64,000 nucleotides of DNA from Psychrobacter sp. APC 3426 (GTDB lineage: Bacteria; Pseudomonadota; Gammaproteobacteria; Pseudomonadales; Moraxellaceae), in the NCBI RefSeq assembly GCF_030408035.1, contig NZ_JASDCF010000001.1, positions 1 through 64,000 of the forward strand, in the 5' to 3' direction. The notes under the pieces are model-generated. The model worked only from the letters and a program-made list of their open reading frames with translations. It did no database searches and was not told the origin of the DNA. Made by a program: the position numbers and the translations under genes. Position 1 is the first letter of the stretch. Each line of letters opens with the position of its first letter. Positions 26,354-36,576 of the stretch are shown here, one piece after another.

Positions 26354-27790
26354 ATGTCGACCATATCATCTGTATCGCCCTCCCAGCCTCATGATTCAGT
26401 CAAAGCAAATCATAGTGACGCTATTGCCGCTTTGCAAACACGCTTTGGTAAGCAGCTTAGCCTTAATCAAACCGTACGTGAACAGCATGGTCATACCATG
26501 ACGTGGCTTGCCAATCAGCCACCCGATGCGGTATTAACAGTACAGAATAAGCACGAAGTCGCCGCGGCGGTTGAGATTTGCAATCACTATCAGATGCCAG
26601 TCATTGCCTTTGGTATTGGCTCATCCTTAGAAGGTCAATTAAATGCACCTTACGGCGGGCTATGTATTGATATGCATGCCATGGATGCGATATTGCAGGT
26701 TAATAATGAAGACCTGACCGTTACTGTACAACCTGGTGTCACACGTGAGCAGCTCAATCATTATTTACGCGATACCGGGCTGTTCTTTCCCATAGATCCC
26801 GGTGCCAATGCCAGTATCGGTGGCATGGTTGCGACTCGTGCCTCAGGTACCAATGCTGTCCGCTATGGCACCATGAAAGATGTGGTACTCGCCCTTGAAG
26901 TGGTGACCGCGAATGGTGATATTGTCCGCACCGGTACGCGCGCTAAAAAGTCGGCCGCTGGTTACGATTTGACACGATTGATGATAGGCTCAGAAGGTAC
27001 GCTTGGTATCGTCACCGAAGTCACGCTCAAGTTATTTGGTATTAGCGAATGTATTGGTAGCGGCATCTGCCACTTCCCAACGATTGAGGATGCTTGTCAA
27101 GCGGTGATGTTGACCATTCAAATGTGCTTGCCGATTGCCCGTATTGAGCTGCTCGATGCGATGCAAATCAAAGCCTGTAATCAATACGCTAATCTTGATT
27201 TAACTGAGACACCCACGCTATTTGTAGAGTTTCATGGTACAGAAGCCAGCGTCGCTGAACAAGCGCAAATCTTTACCGATATCATCGAAGAATTCGGCGG
27301 TACGGATTTTGCTTGGGATACCAATGAAGCTGAGCGTAAACGTCTGTGGCAAGCGCGGCATAACGCCTATCATGCCAGCTCCGCTCTCAGACCTGAAGCC
27401 AGTGCTTTATCCACTGATGCCTGCGTGCCCATTTCACGCTTAGCAGAATGCGTCAGTGAGACAGCAAAAGACATCGAAGCATCTGGCATGATTGGACCTA
27501 TCGTCGGTCACGTCGGCGATGGTAATTTTCATGTTCTCTTATTGGTCGATACCAATAACCCTGAAGAAGTCGCTACCGCTGACGGTATCATCAGCCGCCT
27601 TGCCAGCCGTGCGATTGAGATGGATGGCACCTGTACCGGTGAACATGGTATTGGACAAGGCAAACAGAAATATATGCAACAAGAGCACGGCAATGCCTTA
27701 GTGCTGATGCAAGCCATTAAGTCAGCGCTTGACCCCAAAAACATTTTAAATCCAGGGAAAATATGGCCTGAGGCGTTACCGACTATTTAA
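26354..27790 (+). CDS. FAD-binding D-lactate (2-hydroxy acid) dehydrogenase, GlcD/LDHD type
   Basis: The 478-residue flavoprotein oxidises a D-2-hydroxy acid, probably D-lactate or glycolate, and passes electrons to the respiratory chain. The FAD-binding PCMH domain includes VIAFGIGSSLEGQLNAP near residue 84 and FPIDPGANASIGGMVATRASGTNAVRYGT. The C-terminal oxidase domain ends with the family signature CTGEHGIGQGKQKYM and DPKNILNPGKIW. The ATG at 26354 is chosen because GGAGAG lies at normal spacing; the in-frame ATG at 26339 overlaps that site. It resembles single-subunit cytochrome-linked D-lactate dehydrogenases. Substrate is not certain. Confidence 0.88.
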   Translation: MSTISSVSPSQPHDSVKANHSDAIAALQTRFGKQLSLNQTVREQHGHTMTWLANQPPDAVLTVQNKHEVAAAVEICNHYQMPVIAFGIGSSLEGQLNAPYGGLCIDMHAMDAILQVNNEDLTVTVQPGVTREQLNHYLRDTGLFFPIDPGANASIGGMVATRASGTNAVRYGTMKDVVLALEVVTANGDIVRTGTRAKKSAAGYDLTRLMIGSEGTLGIVTEVTLKLFGISECIGSGICHFPTIEDACQAVMLTIQMCLPIARIELLDAMQIKACNQYANLDLTETPTLFVEFHGTEASVAEQAQIFTDIIEEFGGTDFAWDTNEAERKRLWQARHNAYHASSALRPEASALSTDACVPISRLAECVSETAKDIEASGMIGPIVGHVGDGNFHVLLLVDTNNPEEVATADGIISRLASRAIEMDGTCTGEHGIGQGKQKYMQQEHGNALVLMQAIKSALDPKNILNPGKIWPEALPTI

Positions 27791-27815
27791 TAAGCTTATT
27801 AAAATCAAAGTAAAA

Positions 27816-27861
27816 AGATGCGTCTGCGTTTCATTAAAAAATTAGACGCAGACGCATTTTT
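27816..27861 (+). terminator. Terminator of the FAD dehydrogenase gene
   Basis: A 12-base stem ATGCGTCTGCGT/ACGCAGACGCAT with an AT-rich loop is followed by a T run. Confidence 0.9.
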
Positions 27862-27900
27862 GGTTTCATATGGTTCATTTATTTTGAGCAAATGCGAGGC

Positions 27901-27970
27901 TGCAGGTATGGATTTTTCAAAGCCTCTGGAGTGCAAAGCACACAGCAAGCGAGAAAAATTTATACCTGCA
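27901..27970. repeat. Palindromic intergenic repeat, shared-core family (arm type C)
   Basis: The 70-base element has inverted ends TGCAGGTAT/ATACCTGCA. On the minus strand its core reads TTTTTCTCGCTTGCTGTG ... CCAGAGGCT, matching types A and B. It lies between convergent dehydrogenase and ruvB genes. Confidence 0.8.
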
Positions 27971-28014
27971 CAATGCTATTAAAGACATACCTCGTGCGTT
28001 TTGAATTGACTATT

Positions 28015-29010
28015 CTATAACATCTGATCAATCGCCATTTGCGTCAATACACGACCACGAGCAGTTCGCAGTACATAGCCTTGCTGAATCAAGTACGGCT
28101 CAATCACATCCTCTAACGTACCGCGATCCTCAGCCATGGCTGCTGCTACTGCTTCAACCCCTGCTGGACCACCATCAAAACGCTCTTGCAATATCTCAAT
28201 ATAACGTCTGTCTAAATGATCAAGACCACGTCTATCTACGGCGAGCATATCGAGCGCACTACCGGCTATCGCGCCATTAATAGTACCGTCGCCTCTGACT
28301 TCCGCATAGTCACGCACACGGCGCAGTAAACGATTGGCAATCCTTGGCGTACCACGCGCACGGCGAGCAATCTCTACCGCACCATCTTCACTCATTGGCA
28401 CCCGCATTAAACGCGCGGCACGGCTAACAATCGTCGTCAAATCAGCGATATTATAAAACTCTAAGCGCTGCACGATACCAAAACGATCCCGCAATGGCGA
28501 CGTCAGCAAACCCGCTCGTGTGGTGGCTGCTACTAAGGTAAAAGGCGGCAAATCAAGCTTTATAGAACGCGCAGCAGGCCCTTCACCAATCATAATATCC
28601 AGCTGAAAGTCCTCCATGGCTGGATAAAGGATTTCTTCAATGACTGAGCTTAACCGATGAATCTCATCGATAAAGAGGACATCACCCTCTTCTAAATTGG
28701 TCAACATGGCCGCCAAATCACCTGGGCGCTCAAGTACAGGCCCTGACGTAGAACGCAGATTACCACCCATCTCACGAGCAATAATATTGGCAAGCGTGGT
28801 CTTACCCAAACCTGGCGGACCAAAAATCAAGGTATGGTCTAATGCCTCACCCCGACCACGTGCAGCACCGATAAACACTTCCATCTGCTCACGTACGACG
28901 GGCTGACCAATATATTCAGCCAAGAGTGCTGGTCGGATGTTAGAGTCAGGAGCATCACCATCGCCTTCGAGCGGATTAATCAAACGATCTTGCATCATAG
29001 GTTCTATCAT
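28015..29010 (-). CDS. ruvB: Holliday junction branch migration helicase RuvB
   Basis: RuvB is the hexameric AAA+ motor that drives Holliday junction migration with RuvA. The 331-residue product has Walker [12 protein letters not shown] near residue 65, Walker [10 protein letters not shown], sensor 1 (VAATTRAG) and the arginine-finger region ([14 protein letters not shown]). The C-terminal winged helix ([24 protein letters not shown]) binds DNA. It lies downstream of ruvA on the same strand, separated by 329 bases with a terminator-like hairpin, rather than in the overlapping operon seen in many bacteria. Confidence 0.97.
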   Translation of the reverse strand: MIEPMMQDRLINPLEGDGDAPDSNIRPALLAEYIGQPVVREQMEVFIGAARGRGEALDHTLIFGPPGLGKTTLANIIAREMGGNLRSTSGPVLERPGDLAAMLTNLEEGDVLFIDEIHRLSSVIEEILYPAMEDFQLDIMIGEGPAARSIKLDLPPFTLVAATTRAGLLTSPLRDRFGIVQRLEFYNIADLTTIVSRAARLMRVPMSEDGAVEIARRARGTPRIANRLLRRVRDYAEVRGDGTINGAIAGSALDMLAVDRRGLDHLDRRYIEILQERFDGGPAGVEAVAAAMAEDRGTLEDVIEPYLIQQGYVLRTARGRVLTQMAIDQML

Positions 29011-29260
29011 TGTATTAAAAGAATAAAGTAATCATACCATTTTCAAAAATCTGAGTAGCCTCTAATGGCTAGGAAAGCGAGCGCCAGTACTGTATCAAGT
29101 AATATATACAGTCGGCTGAATGCGCTTAACAAAGCCCAGCACATTCTTGGAGATAACGTATTTTAGGATAACCTGTTTCGGAATACCATATATAGCATAA
29201 CCAAATGCTATGCATCAATCATCATAAAGCAGGCCTAAAATAAAACACAGCCCCAAACGA
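29011..29260. other. Unusual spacer between ruvA and ruvB
   Basis: 250 bases contain no gene. It presumably holds a separate ruvB promoter. A TATATATGG...CCATATATA-like AT palindrome is near 29190, otherwise nothing is recognised. Confidence 0.4.
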
Positions 29261-29289
29261 AAATAAGCGACAATGAATGTCGCTTATTT
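29261..29289 (-). terminator. Hairpin after ruvA
   Basis: A perfect 12-base stem AAATAAGCGACA/TGTCGCTTATTT with a 5-base loop lies 51 bases past the ruvA stop codon. Confidence 0.75.
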
Positions 29290-29339
29290 GTTGAATACGT
29301 CTTTATATTGTTGGAAATAATAAGCGGCTCTAAATATAT

Positions 29340-29963
29340 CTAAAAGCCTGACAGCTGTTGCAAAGTGGCTTTTAGTAAGCTCTGCGTATCTGCAAAGGTA
29401 GCACCATTACTCTTAGCGGCTTTAATCGCTTGCTGGGCTTCTTTTTCTTTATAGCCCAAGCTAATCAACGCCCCTTCTACTTCAGCGATGATACTACCTT
29501 CAGCAGAAATGGGTGCAGGCTGAATCGCAAATTCTAAATTACTACTATCAACTTCGATATTTTTGAGCTTGTCTTTTAGCTCTATCAATAAACGCTGCGC
29601 GGTCTTTTTGCCGATGCCGGGGATTCGAGTCAATGCGCTCTCGGACTCTTGCTCAACATGCATCTTTAGCTCAGCAGCTGACATCGCGGAAAGCATAGCC
29701 AATGCCATTTTTGCGCCAACGCCATTGATTTTAATCAATTGACGAAAGACATCACGCTCTTTGCGATCGATAAAGCCATAAAGCAGCTGTGCATCTTCAC
29801 GCACATGAAAATGCGTCCAAATACTCGCCTGCTCGTTAAGGCGCAATTGGCAAAAAGACGGCAGTGGCAGCTCGATATCATAACCCACCCCGGAAGTAGT
29901 CATGACGCAGGCAGTCGGTGCCATTAAATACTGCACCTGCCCCGTAATCAGTCCAATCATCAT
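29340..29963 (-). CDS. ruvA: Holliday junction branch migration protein RuvA
   Basis: RuvA binds four-way junctions as a tetramer and loads RuvB. The 207-residue protein has the N-terminal OB fold (MIGLITGQVQYL ... VGYDIELP). Tandem helix-hairpin-helix motifs follow (LIKINGVGAKMALAMLS and LTRIPGIGKKTAQRLLIELKDK). A C-terminal RuvB-contacting three-helix domain (ALISLGYKEKEAQQAIKAA) ends it. Start is ATG-ATG at 29963/29960. The aldolase gene lies upstream on the same strand with a 116-base gap. Confidence 0.97.
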   Translation of the reverse strand: MMIGLITGQVQYLMAPTACVMTTSGVGYDIELPLPSFCQLRLNEQASIWTHFHVREDAQLLYGFIDRKERDVFRQLIKINGVGAKMALAMLSAMSAAELKMHVEQESESALTRIPGIGKKTAQRLLIELKDKLKNIEVDSSNLEFAIQPAPISAEGSIIAEVEGALISLGYKEKEAQQAIKAAKSNGATFADTQSLLKATLQQLSGF

Positions 29964-30079
29964 TCACCACCTTTTATAAAATCGACGTACAGTACATAAG
30001 TACAAAGCTAAAATATAGAAGCTGCGATAAAAATAAGCTGCGCTGCTATGACTAAATGAGCATGCATTGTTGGCAATGC

Positions 30080-31117
30080 TTATTTATAAAAATCGACCAT
30101 ACCTTCAAGGCTGATTGGGCGAATCTTATGTGCTTGACCAGCAGAACCAAAAGCCTCAAAACGATTGGTACAGATATCTGACATCGCAACCATAGAAGCT
30201 TTGAAGTATTTACGTGGATCAAACTCACTTGGGTTTTCTGCAAGGAATTTACGGATTGCGCCCGTTGATGCCAAACGCAAATCAGTATCAATATTTACCT
30301 TACGCACACCATGCTTAATCGCTTCAACGATTTGCTCAACTGGTACACCATAAGTCTCACCAATGTTACCACCATTTTCGTTGATAACTTTTAGCCATTC
30401 CTGTGGCACTGACGACGAGCCATGCATGACCAAATGGGTATGTGGAATACGAGCATGAATCTCTTTTACGCGCTCAATAGATAAAATATCACCTGTCGGT
30501 GGACGGGTGAATTTATACGCACCATGACTGGTACCGATAGCAATGGCTAACGCATCCACATTGGTGTCTTTAACAAACTGCTCAGCTTCATCAGCACTGG
30601 TCAATAGTTGCTCATGATCTAAGATGCCTTCTGCGCCAGAGCCGTCTTCTTCGCCTGCCATACCCGTCTCAAGACTGCCCAAGCAACCGATTTCGCCTTC
30701 GACAGAGACACCGCATGCGTGCGCCATCTTGACCACTTCACGAGTCACGCTAGCGTTATAATCATAGTCCATTGGTGTTTTGCCGTCTTCACCGAGTGAG
30801 CCATCCATCATCACTGATGAAAAGCCCATCTGAATTGAGCGCTGGCAAATAGCAGGTGACATACCATGATCTTGATGCATTACCACTGGGATATGTGGCC
30901 ACTCTTCAATCGCTGCAATAATCAGGTGACGTAAAAATGCAGAGCCTGCATAACTGCGAGCACCAGCACTGGCTTGCACGATGACAGGTGAGTCACAGGC
31001 GTCGGCCGCCATCATGATTGCACGCATCTGCTCTAAGTTATTGACATTAAAAGCAGGGACACCGTAATTGTGCTCGGCGGCGTGATCTAGAAGTTGACGT
31101 AACGATATTAAAGCCAT
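30080..31117 (-). CDS. fba: Fructose-bisphosphate aldolase, class II
   Basis: This zinc enzyme cleaves fructose 1,6-bisphosphate to dihydroxyacetone phosphate and glyceraldehyde 3-phosphate, and works in reverse in gluconeogenesis. The 345-residue product has the zinc-binding MHQDHGMS near residue 79, the class II signature [17 protein letters not shown], and late histidines in GTSHGAYKF and [26 protein letters not shown] is the phosphate-binding loop. It resembles the Calvin-cycle subtype of class IIA. A hairpin GCATTG/CAATGC lies directly past the stop without a clear T run. pgk is 1.2 kb upstream on the same strand. Confidence 0.95.
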   Translation of the reverse strand: MALISLRQLLDHAAEHNYGVPAFNVNNLEQMRAIMMAADACDSPVIVQASAGARSYAGSAFLRHLIIAAIEEWPHIPVVMHQDHGMSPAICQRSIQMGFSSVMMDGSLGEDGKTPMDYDYNASVTREVVKMAHACGVSVEGEIGCLGSLETGMAGEEDGSGAEGILDHEQLLTSADEAEQFVKDTNVDALAIAIGTSHGAYKFTRPPTGDILSIERVKEIHARIPHTHLVMHGSSSVPQEWLKVINENGGNIGETYGVPVEQIVEAIKHGVRKVNIDTDLRLASTGAIRKFLAENPSEFDPRKYFKASMVAMSDICTNRFEAFGSAGQAHKIRPISLEGMVDFYK

Positions 31118-31456
31118 AAGACGCTCTCTGATTAAATTTTGAATATGATATTAAGAATTCATTCTGAAAAATACGATGGTGCAATAATTGCCCTAAGTTT
31201 CTAGCTTGATAACAGCCAGACGAACAAAAAACCGATGTTTTTTTGCCTCTCATTATTGCGTCGTGATTATAGCAAAAATTGCCGCTGCTTCGTAGCCGTT
31301 AGCTGACTATTTCTTATCTGCTCGGTCCTGCTCGCTTAATTAGTTGCTTGGTTGCTTGGTTGGTTGACTAAACCGCTGATAAGTAAAGTGCAATCTATTT
31401 TGGGTTGAGGAAACACTCCAACTTGGTTACTTATATTTCAAATAAAAAATTTCACA
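31118..31456. other. Upstream region of fba
   Basis: No gene is seen. It contains GTTGCTTGG and GGTTGGTT mini-repeats near 31341-31368. The fba promoter is expected on the minus strand. Confidence 0.4.
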
Positions 31457-31487
31457 TAAAAAAAGCCTTGGCAATCACCAAAGCTTT
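31457..31487 (-). terminator. Terminator downstream of the Ala-rich lipoprotein gene
   Basis: A stem of ten bases with one G-U pair is followed by eight T on the minus strand, 150 bases past the stop codon. Confidence 0.75.
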
Positions 31488-31636
31488 ATACATATTTTGA
31501 GGGCTTATACAGCAATGAATACTTACAACCGCTAATCTGAGAATATGCTCATCGACGGATAAATCAGTCGTTTGGTTGCCTATTCTTAACTAGTCTTGTC
31601 TCAATTAGTATTGATGCTTGTTACTAGTACTAAATA

Positions 31637-32023
31637 TTAGTACTGTTGTTCTGCATCAACAGCGATATCATTTGCGCCATCAGCAACAGCGTTTGCACCA
31701 TCAGCAACAGCTTCAGCAGTATTTGCTACTGCTTTGTTGGTGCCTTCAGTGATTGCTTCACCAGTGTTTTCTAGTGCATCAGTCGCGGCTGCACCAGCAG
31801 TTTCAGCGCCTTCGGCAACTTCAGCACCAGCATTTTGTGCAGCAACTTCAGCTTCAGCAGCAGCGGCTTCTGTTTCAGCAGCGGCAGCTTCAGTGTTAGC
31901 AGCAGCGTCATCACCAGCAGACTCAACAGTCGCTTCTGCGTTTTCTTCAGTTTGTTGGCTACATGCAGTGATTGCAAAAGTACCAGCAAGTACGCTAGCA
32001 AGTAATAAATGGCGTTTTAACAT
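31637..32023 (-). CDS. Small Ala/Glu-rich lipoprotein of unknown function
   Basis: The 128-residue product has a signal peptide and lipobox (LAGTFAITACSQQ), so the mature protein starts at Cys near residue 20. The remainder is composed of Ala, Glu, Thr, Asn and Val in helix-favouring repeats (TEAAAAETEAAAAEAEVAAQ; NTAEAVADGANAVADGAND). It resembles the Lpp-like or entericidin-like small helical lipoproteins in composition only. The start at 32023 has AGAGG seven bases upstream; a longer frame to 32098 lacks a ribosome site. It lies between fba and pgk but has its own terminator. Confidence 0.8.
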   Translation of the reverse strand: MLKRHLLLASVLAGTFAITACSQQTEENAEATVESAGDDAAANTEAAAAETEAAAAEAEVAAQNAGAEVAEGAETAGAAATDALENTGEAITEGTNKAVANTAEAVADGANAVADGANDIAVDAEQQY

Positions 32024-32283
32024 AATAAACCTCTCGTAAATAAAGCATGTCAAATACATGATTTGCGCTATTTTATAGAGTGCAAATTGGACATGCAATA
32101 ATAATTTTCAGTATAGAAACAAATAATTACTACTTAATAATAATTAGTGAACGCTCCTCTTTATGGCTTGCATACTGACAAGCTAAAGATGGCAGTCACC
32201 TTATTATTTTTATAGCCTAACCTAGATGCTCACAATAAGTTGTACGTCTACTGTTACTTAACTGCAGAATTCTCGTTAAGGGG

Positions 32284-33498
32284 TTATTCTGTAATTTGTA
32301 AGGCAGCAACTGCCGGTAACACCTTACCTTCTACAAATTCTAAGAACGCGCCGCCGCCTGTTGACATATAGCTGACACCATCAGCCACTTGATATTTATC
32401 AATCGCTGCTAAAGTATCACCGCCGCCAGCTATTGAAAAACCTTGGCTGTCTTTGACAGCATTTGCCACGATTTGAGTGCCCTGACCAAAAGCATCAACC
32501 TCAAACACACCAACTGGACCATTCCATAAGATGGTTTTTGCGTTGATGATAGCAATAGCCAATTGCTTGGCACTTTCTGGTGCGATATCTAATATCATGT
32601 CGTTGTCGCCAATGGCATCGACAGATTTGATAGTTGCAGCAGCTTGTTGTAACGAGCCGGTAAAATCATCAAAGTTGATGTCGTTTTTATCAGCAACGAC
32701 CACATACTCAGGTAATAAAATTTCAGTTTTACTCATGATGTCACGAGCAGTGTCCACCAAATCCGCCTCATATAAGGATGCGCCAACGCTGTGACCTTGC
32801 GCTGCAAGGAAAGTATTCGCAATACCGCCACCAACGATAATCTGTGAGCATACTTCAGCCAAGCTGTGCAGTACTTCCAGCTTTGTTGATACTTTCGAGC
32901 CACCAACGATTGCGAGCATCGGCTGTGCTGGGGTTTCAAGCGCTAAGCTCAATGCATCAAGCTCAGCTGCCAATAAAGGTCCGGCGCAAGCTACTTTGCC
33001 AGCTTGATGCATGGCTTGGGTAACGCCTTCTGTCGACGCTTGCGCACGGTGGGCGGTGCCAAACGCATCCATGACGAATACGTCGCACAAATCAGCGTAT
33101 TTCTGTGCCAAATCGGCATCGTTTTTCTTCTCGCCTTGATTGAAGCGCACGTTTTCTAGTAATACGACTTCGCCTGCCTCAATAGACACACCTTGAGCAA
33201 GATAGTCATTGTTTAGGCTAACTGGCTTTGATAATTGTGAGGCTAATTTGTCGCTTAAATAATCAGCGACAGGCGCCAATGAATATACCGCTTCAGGACT
33301 GCCTTCAGTCGGACGCCCTAAGTGTGAACAAATAATAACGGCAGCGCCTTTCTCTAGCGCCATCTTAATCGTAGGCAAACTGGCTTGTAGGCGGGCATCA
33401 CTGGCGACCTTACCGTCTTTGATAGGCACATTAAGATCTTCACGAATCAATACCACTTTATCTGTTAAGCTCAGCTCACTCATACGCAAAAAATTCAT
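32284..33498 (-). CDS. pgk: Phosphoglycerate kinase
   Basis: Pgk makes ATP and 3-phosphoglycerate from 1,3-bisphosphoglycerate, in reverse during gluconeogenesis. The 404-residue product shows the N-domain signature [16 protein letters not shown], the substrate-binding [24 protein letters not shown], and the ATP-binding GGSKVSTKL and [19 protein letters not shown] and [15 protein letters not shown] complete the C-domain. The ATG at 33498 has an AGGAG ribosome site. No strong terminator is visible after the stop. Confidence 0.97.
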   Translation of the reverse strand: MNFLRMSELSLTDKVVLIREDLNVPIKDGKVASDARLQASLPTIKMALEKGAAVIICSHLGRPTEGSPEAVYSLAPVADYLSDKLASQLSKPVSLNNDYLAQGVSIEAGEVVLLENVRFNQGEKKNDADLAQKYADLCDVFVMDAFGTAHRAQASTEGVTQAMHQAGKVACAGPLLAAELDALSLALETPAQPMLAIVGGSKVSTKLEVLHSLAEVCSQIIVGGGIANTFLAAQGHSVGASLYEADLVDTARDIMSKTEILLPEYVVVADKNDINFDDFTGSLQQAAATIKSVDAIGDNDMILDIAPESAKQLAIAIINAKTILWNGPVGVFEVDAFGQGTQIVANAVKDSQGFSIAGGGDTLAAIDKYQVADGVSYMSTGGGAFLEFVEGKVLPAVAALQITE

Positions 33499-33907
33499 TA
33501 CCTGCTCCTATGCATCATCAATGGTTAATCTACAATTTGGCTATCTATCTACTATTTTGCTATCTACTAATAAATACTACTTATCAAACAATCAAATCAC
33601 TGACTCTTACTAAAAGACGTTCTCAAATTGTCCCAGTAGAAATTTGAGGCGGTGTATTTTAGCAGTTTTCTAGCCAGCACTCATGAAGAACCTGACATTA
33701 AATCTTACTAAGGCGTATCCTCATTTTAAAAATGGGCTAAAAATCAGTAACATTTCGTGGTGGTACTCAGCAAATAGGCTGTTTATGATGGCTTAAGTGT
33801 TGATGGCAAAAATGACGCCGTATCATAAAACGGTCAACAGCCAGTTATAATAAATCCAGATGTAATAAATACGGTGAACAATAAAAATAATCCATTAGGA
33901 GAATCCA
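33499..33907. other. Divergent region between pgk and the TraR/DksA gene
   Basis: About 400 bases without a gene; two divergent promoters are expected. No repeat or RNA element is recognised. Confidence 0.4.
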
Positions 33908-34237
33908 ATGAGTATCGATTTTAAAGCAGCCAAACAAGAACTATTAAAACTTAAAGATGAATACGAAACTCGAATCGATAAAATCGAAGAGCATATTCAA
34001 AACCCGCAAGATGACCTTAATGAGCACTGGGAAGACCAAGCCATCTCTTATCGTCAGAATGACATGCGTAAAAATCTGATGGGCGAAGCACGTCAAAGTT
34101 TGATATATGTCGAAAATGCCCTAAGCCGTATCGAAAATGGTACTTATGGCGAGTGCGAAGTATGTGGCAAGCAAATCGAGGGAAAACGCTTAGAAGCACT
34201 ACCCTACGCTACTCTCTGTATGGAACATGCTGAGTAA
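33908..34237 (+). CDS. TraR/DksA-family zinc-finger protein
   Basis: The 109-residue protein resembles short DksA relatives that bind the RNA polymerase secondary channel. A coiled coil covers residues 1-75 (AAKQELLKLKDEYETRIDKIEEHI ... ARQSLIYVENALSRIENGTYG). The zinc finger has CEVCGKQI and then LCMEHAE, that is CxxC ... CxxH rather than the four-Cys DksA finger. It is shorter than E. coli DksA (151) and probably not the main stringent-response DksA. The ATG has AGGAG seven bases upstream. It is convergent with thiE. Confidence 0.87.
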   Translation: MSIDFKAAKQELLKLKDEYETRIDKIEEHIQNPQDDLNEHWEDQAISYRQNDMRKNLMGEARQSLIYVENALSRIENGTYGECEVCGKQIEGKRLEALPYATLCMEHAE

Positions 34238-34290
34238 TACTTCATACTAATTACAACAGACGCATCCATTTAAAATATAGACATCAATGG

Positions 34291-34977
34291 TTAAGCAGGC
34301 ATGTTCCATTCTAAAAACGCCTGCTGCCATTGTTGACAGCGCACAGCGATTTGCGTCACTGGTAAATCCATAATATCACCTACTACTGCTACGTACTTAA
34401 TTGGCAATCCTGCCAATTCAGAGACGTTTTCTGCCGTCAGTCCTCCGATTACGCAGATGGCTATGTCTTGTTGACAACCCTCTATCAGCTGTTGACATGT
34501 AATAATATCAGCGTTTGGTTTGGTTGTAGAAGCGAAGACAGCACCTAATGCAGCATAGCTTGCACCCTCATTTTTCGCCTCTTTAACAAACGCTACATTG
34601 CCATGACAGGTGCGACCGATAATTTGGTTTGGTAGTAATTGCTGCTTGGCATCGGCAATTTTGCCATCTTGTTGACCGAGATGGACACCAACACCAAGCT
34701 TAGCAGCCAGCTCTATATTGTCATTGATGACGACAGGTACATTATACGCTTGTGCCAGCTCAACTATCTGTTTTGCTTCTTGGTACAGACGAGACTCACC
34801 ATCAGGCAATGATAGTATTTGTTTGCGACGAATTTGCAACAGTCCAATCAACCCCGTCTTTAGTGCTGCCTCTAGTTTTTGATAAAGGAGCACGAACTCA
34901 TCGTCATTGGTCAACAAATATAGCTTCGGAATCATATTAGAAGCGTTAGCAGCCTTGAGCACTGTTGACTGGGCCAT
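34291..34977 (-). CDS. thiE: Thiamine phosphate synthase
   Basis: ThiE joins the pyrimidine and thiazole halves of thiamine. The 228-residue TIM-barrel product shows LLQIRRKQI, VPVVINDNIELAAKLGVGVHLGQQDG (diphosphate/Mg site), IGRTCHGNVAFVKEAKNEGASYAALGAVFASTTKPN, and ICVIGGLTAENVSEL. The GRTCH segment replaces the commoner GxSxH. An ATG at 35007 lies in the preceding terminator, while the ATG at 34977 has AAGGA eight bases upstream, so the shorter start is preferred. No TPP riboswitch is seen in front of it. Other thi genes are absent from the window. Confidence 0.9.
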   Translation of the reverse strand: MAQSTVLKAANASNMIPKLYLLTNDDEFVLLYQKLEAALKTGLIGLLQIRRKQILSLPDGESRLYQEAKQIVELAQAYNVPVVINDNIELAAKLGVGVHLGQQDGKIADAKQQLLPNQIIGRTCHGNVAFVKEAKNEGASYAALGAVFASTTKPNADIITCQQLIEGCQQDIAICVIGGLTAENVSELAGLPIKYVAVVGDIMDLPVTQIAVRCQQWQQAFLEWNMPA

Positions 34978-35010
34978 ACAAAACATCCTTATCGTTAAAT
35001 TCAACACAAT

Positions 35011-35043
35011 AAAAAGGCTGTTATATCACATAACAGCCTTTTT
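35011..35043 (-). terminator. Terminator of the PBP7-like gene
   Basis: An AAAAAGGCTGTTA/TAACAGCCTTTTT stem with a short loop lies 33 bases past the stop at 35076. Confidence 0.9.
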
Positions 35044-35075
35044 GAAGGAACTGACTTACAATAATACGAGTGAGC

Positions 35076-36164
35076 TTACACCGTACGACGTGTCGCTAAA
35101 CTGTTTAGAATGTTTTTCGCATCACCCCAACGTGTCGCTGAGCTATTTGCCCCTAAGATTACAATAATGGCTGGGCGATTATTCACGCGAGTTTCCATCA
35201 CCACGCAACGACCCGCTTCGTTAATGAAACCAGTTTTAGAGATGCCAATTGGGTAGCTACCATCACGAACTAAACTACTGGTATTGCTGGCCTTATAAGT
35301 ACGGTTGCCACTTGAGTAGTTTGATACAAAGAAATCATAGCTTTTGGTGGTAGAGAAACGACGAATCACATCATAGTTACCAGCAGCACGTACCATTTTA
35401 ACGAGGTCATTTGATGAGGCGACGTTGCGTTTATCGAGACCTGTTGGGTCACCAAAGAAAGCCGTCGTCATGCCCAAGTCTTGAGCTTTACGGTTCATCG
35501 CACGCATAAAGGCACTGTAGCCACCTGGATAATTACGCGCCAGACTTTTTGCTGCTGGGTTTTCAGATTTCATCAATGACATTAATAACAGCTCAGCGCG
35601 GTTCATACGATCGCCCGCTTTTAAGCGTGAGCTTGCGCGCTTAGGACCAACGAAATCTTCTGGGTCTAGGGTAATCTCTTCACGCATATCCAGACCGGCA
35701 TCTAGCACCACCATCGCTGTCATGACCTTGGTAATACTGGCCATTGGACGTGCGATATCAGCGTCTTTTTCGTAGATAGACTCACCAGTTTCAGCATCAA
35801 TGACTGCCACACTACGCGAGTCAGTACTGATAGGAATCATGTCACTACTACCGAACGCACCGCGGTAAGTCGTATTGTAGCGATTGCTGCTATTAAAGCT
35901 GTTGTTGCTACTGCCAAAGCTATTGGCATTAGTGATATTGGTCGTGCCATAGCCGTTATCGACTTTCTTGATAGCAGAGCCAGTTGACTTGTACATGATG
36001 TTGCGCGCTTCAGACAAACTATCAGCACCGCCCCAGCTCATTCGTGCACTAGAGCCTGTATCAGCGCTACCATTAATAGTAAGTGCGGCTTGTGCAACAC
36101 TGCCCAAACTCAACGAAATCATAGCAGCGATTAATTGCTGTTTGGTTAATGGTAGTTGCTTCAT
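35076..36164 (-). CDS. D-alanyl-D-alanine endopeptidase/carboxypeptidase (S11, PBP7-like)
   Basis: This 362-residue periplasmic serine peptidase acts on murein peptides. A signal peptide (LTKQQLIAAMISLSLGSVAQA) starts it, followed by a Ser/Asn/Gly-rich low-complexity stretch of about 75 residues. The S11 catalytic motifs are SxxK in ARPMASITKVMTAMV, SxN in MKSENPAAKSLA, and KTG in ISKTGFINEAGRCVV. The C-terminal PBP5-type beta domain is absent, which fits PBP7/PbpG rather than DacA. The ATG has AGGAGG upstream. It is divergent from the GacA-like gene. Confidence 0.9.
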   Translation of the reverse strand: MKQLPLTKQQLIAAMISLSLGSVAQAALTINGSADTGSSARMSWGGADSLSEARNIMYKSTGSAIKKVDNGYGTTNITNANSFGSSNNSFNSSNRYNTTYRGAFGSSDMIPISTDSRSVAVIDAETGESIYEKDADIARPMASITKVMTAMVVLDAGLDMREEITLDPEDFVGPKRASSRLKAGDRMNRAELLLMSLMKSENPAAKSLARNYPGGYSAFMRAMNRKAQDLGMTTAFFGDPTGLDKRNVASSNDLVKMVRAAGNYDVIRRFSTTKSYDFFVSNYSSGNRTYKASNTSSLVRDGSYPIGISKTGFINEAGRCVVMETRVNNRPAIIVILGANSSATRWGDAKNILNSLATRRTV

Positions 36165-36576
36165 TATGCCTCCTGCTGTCGCTATTACGCCAGTACATAT
36201 TGTCTGACGCCAAGAACGTACATAGCGTTTATGATGTGTTTGTAAGTACTCGTATAGAGTTTTTGTATTTTTAGTGTATCATGGTTTACATTTAATTTTG
36301 ATGTATCAAGCTGATTTAATGGTTTATTTTGTCCCAATTCAAATTTTGCTACAACCACTTTATATTTCAGAAACATTGGCTCACAATTCAGCAATATATC
36401 TTAACTTTAAATCGGCTAATAATTCGCATTTTGATATATTAAACAATGACTTCTCTCTAATATAGTAGCAGTATTTTAGACATTCAAAAACTAAAAAAAT
36501 GATATGGGCAGTTTTTTGTTTGTCATTTAATTTTAGTAAGTCCCTTCTTCTGACAAATGATAAAAAGAGTATGGTT
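36165..36576. other. AT-rich divergent promoter region
   Basis: About 410 bases between the PBP7-like and GacA-like genes. Strongly AT-rich, with no gene or structured RNA recognised. Confidence 0.4.

Noticed and set aside
31734..32039. 101-codon frame antisense to the Ala-rich lipoprotein gene
   Set aside because: The product is only Ala/Ser repeats produced by the repetitive coding sequence opposite; no ribosome site.
34740..35010. TPP riboswitch upstream of thiE
   Set aside because: The space between thiE and the PBP7-like terminator is too short, and no CTGAGA or ACCTGATC-type motifs are present.
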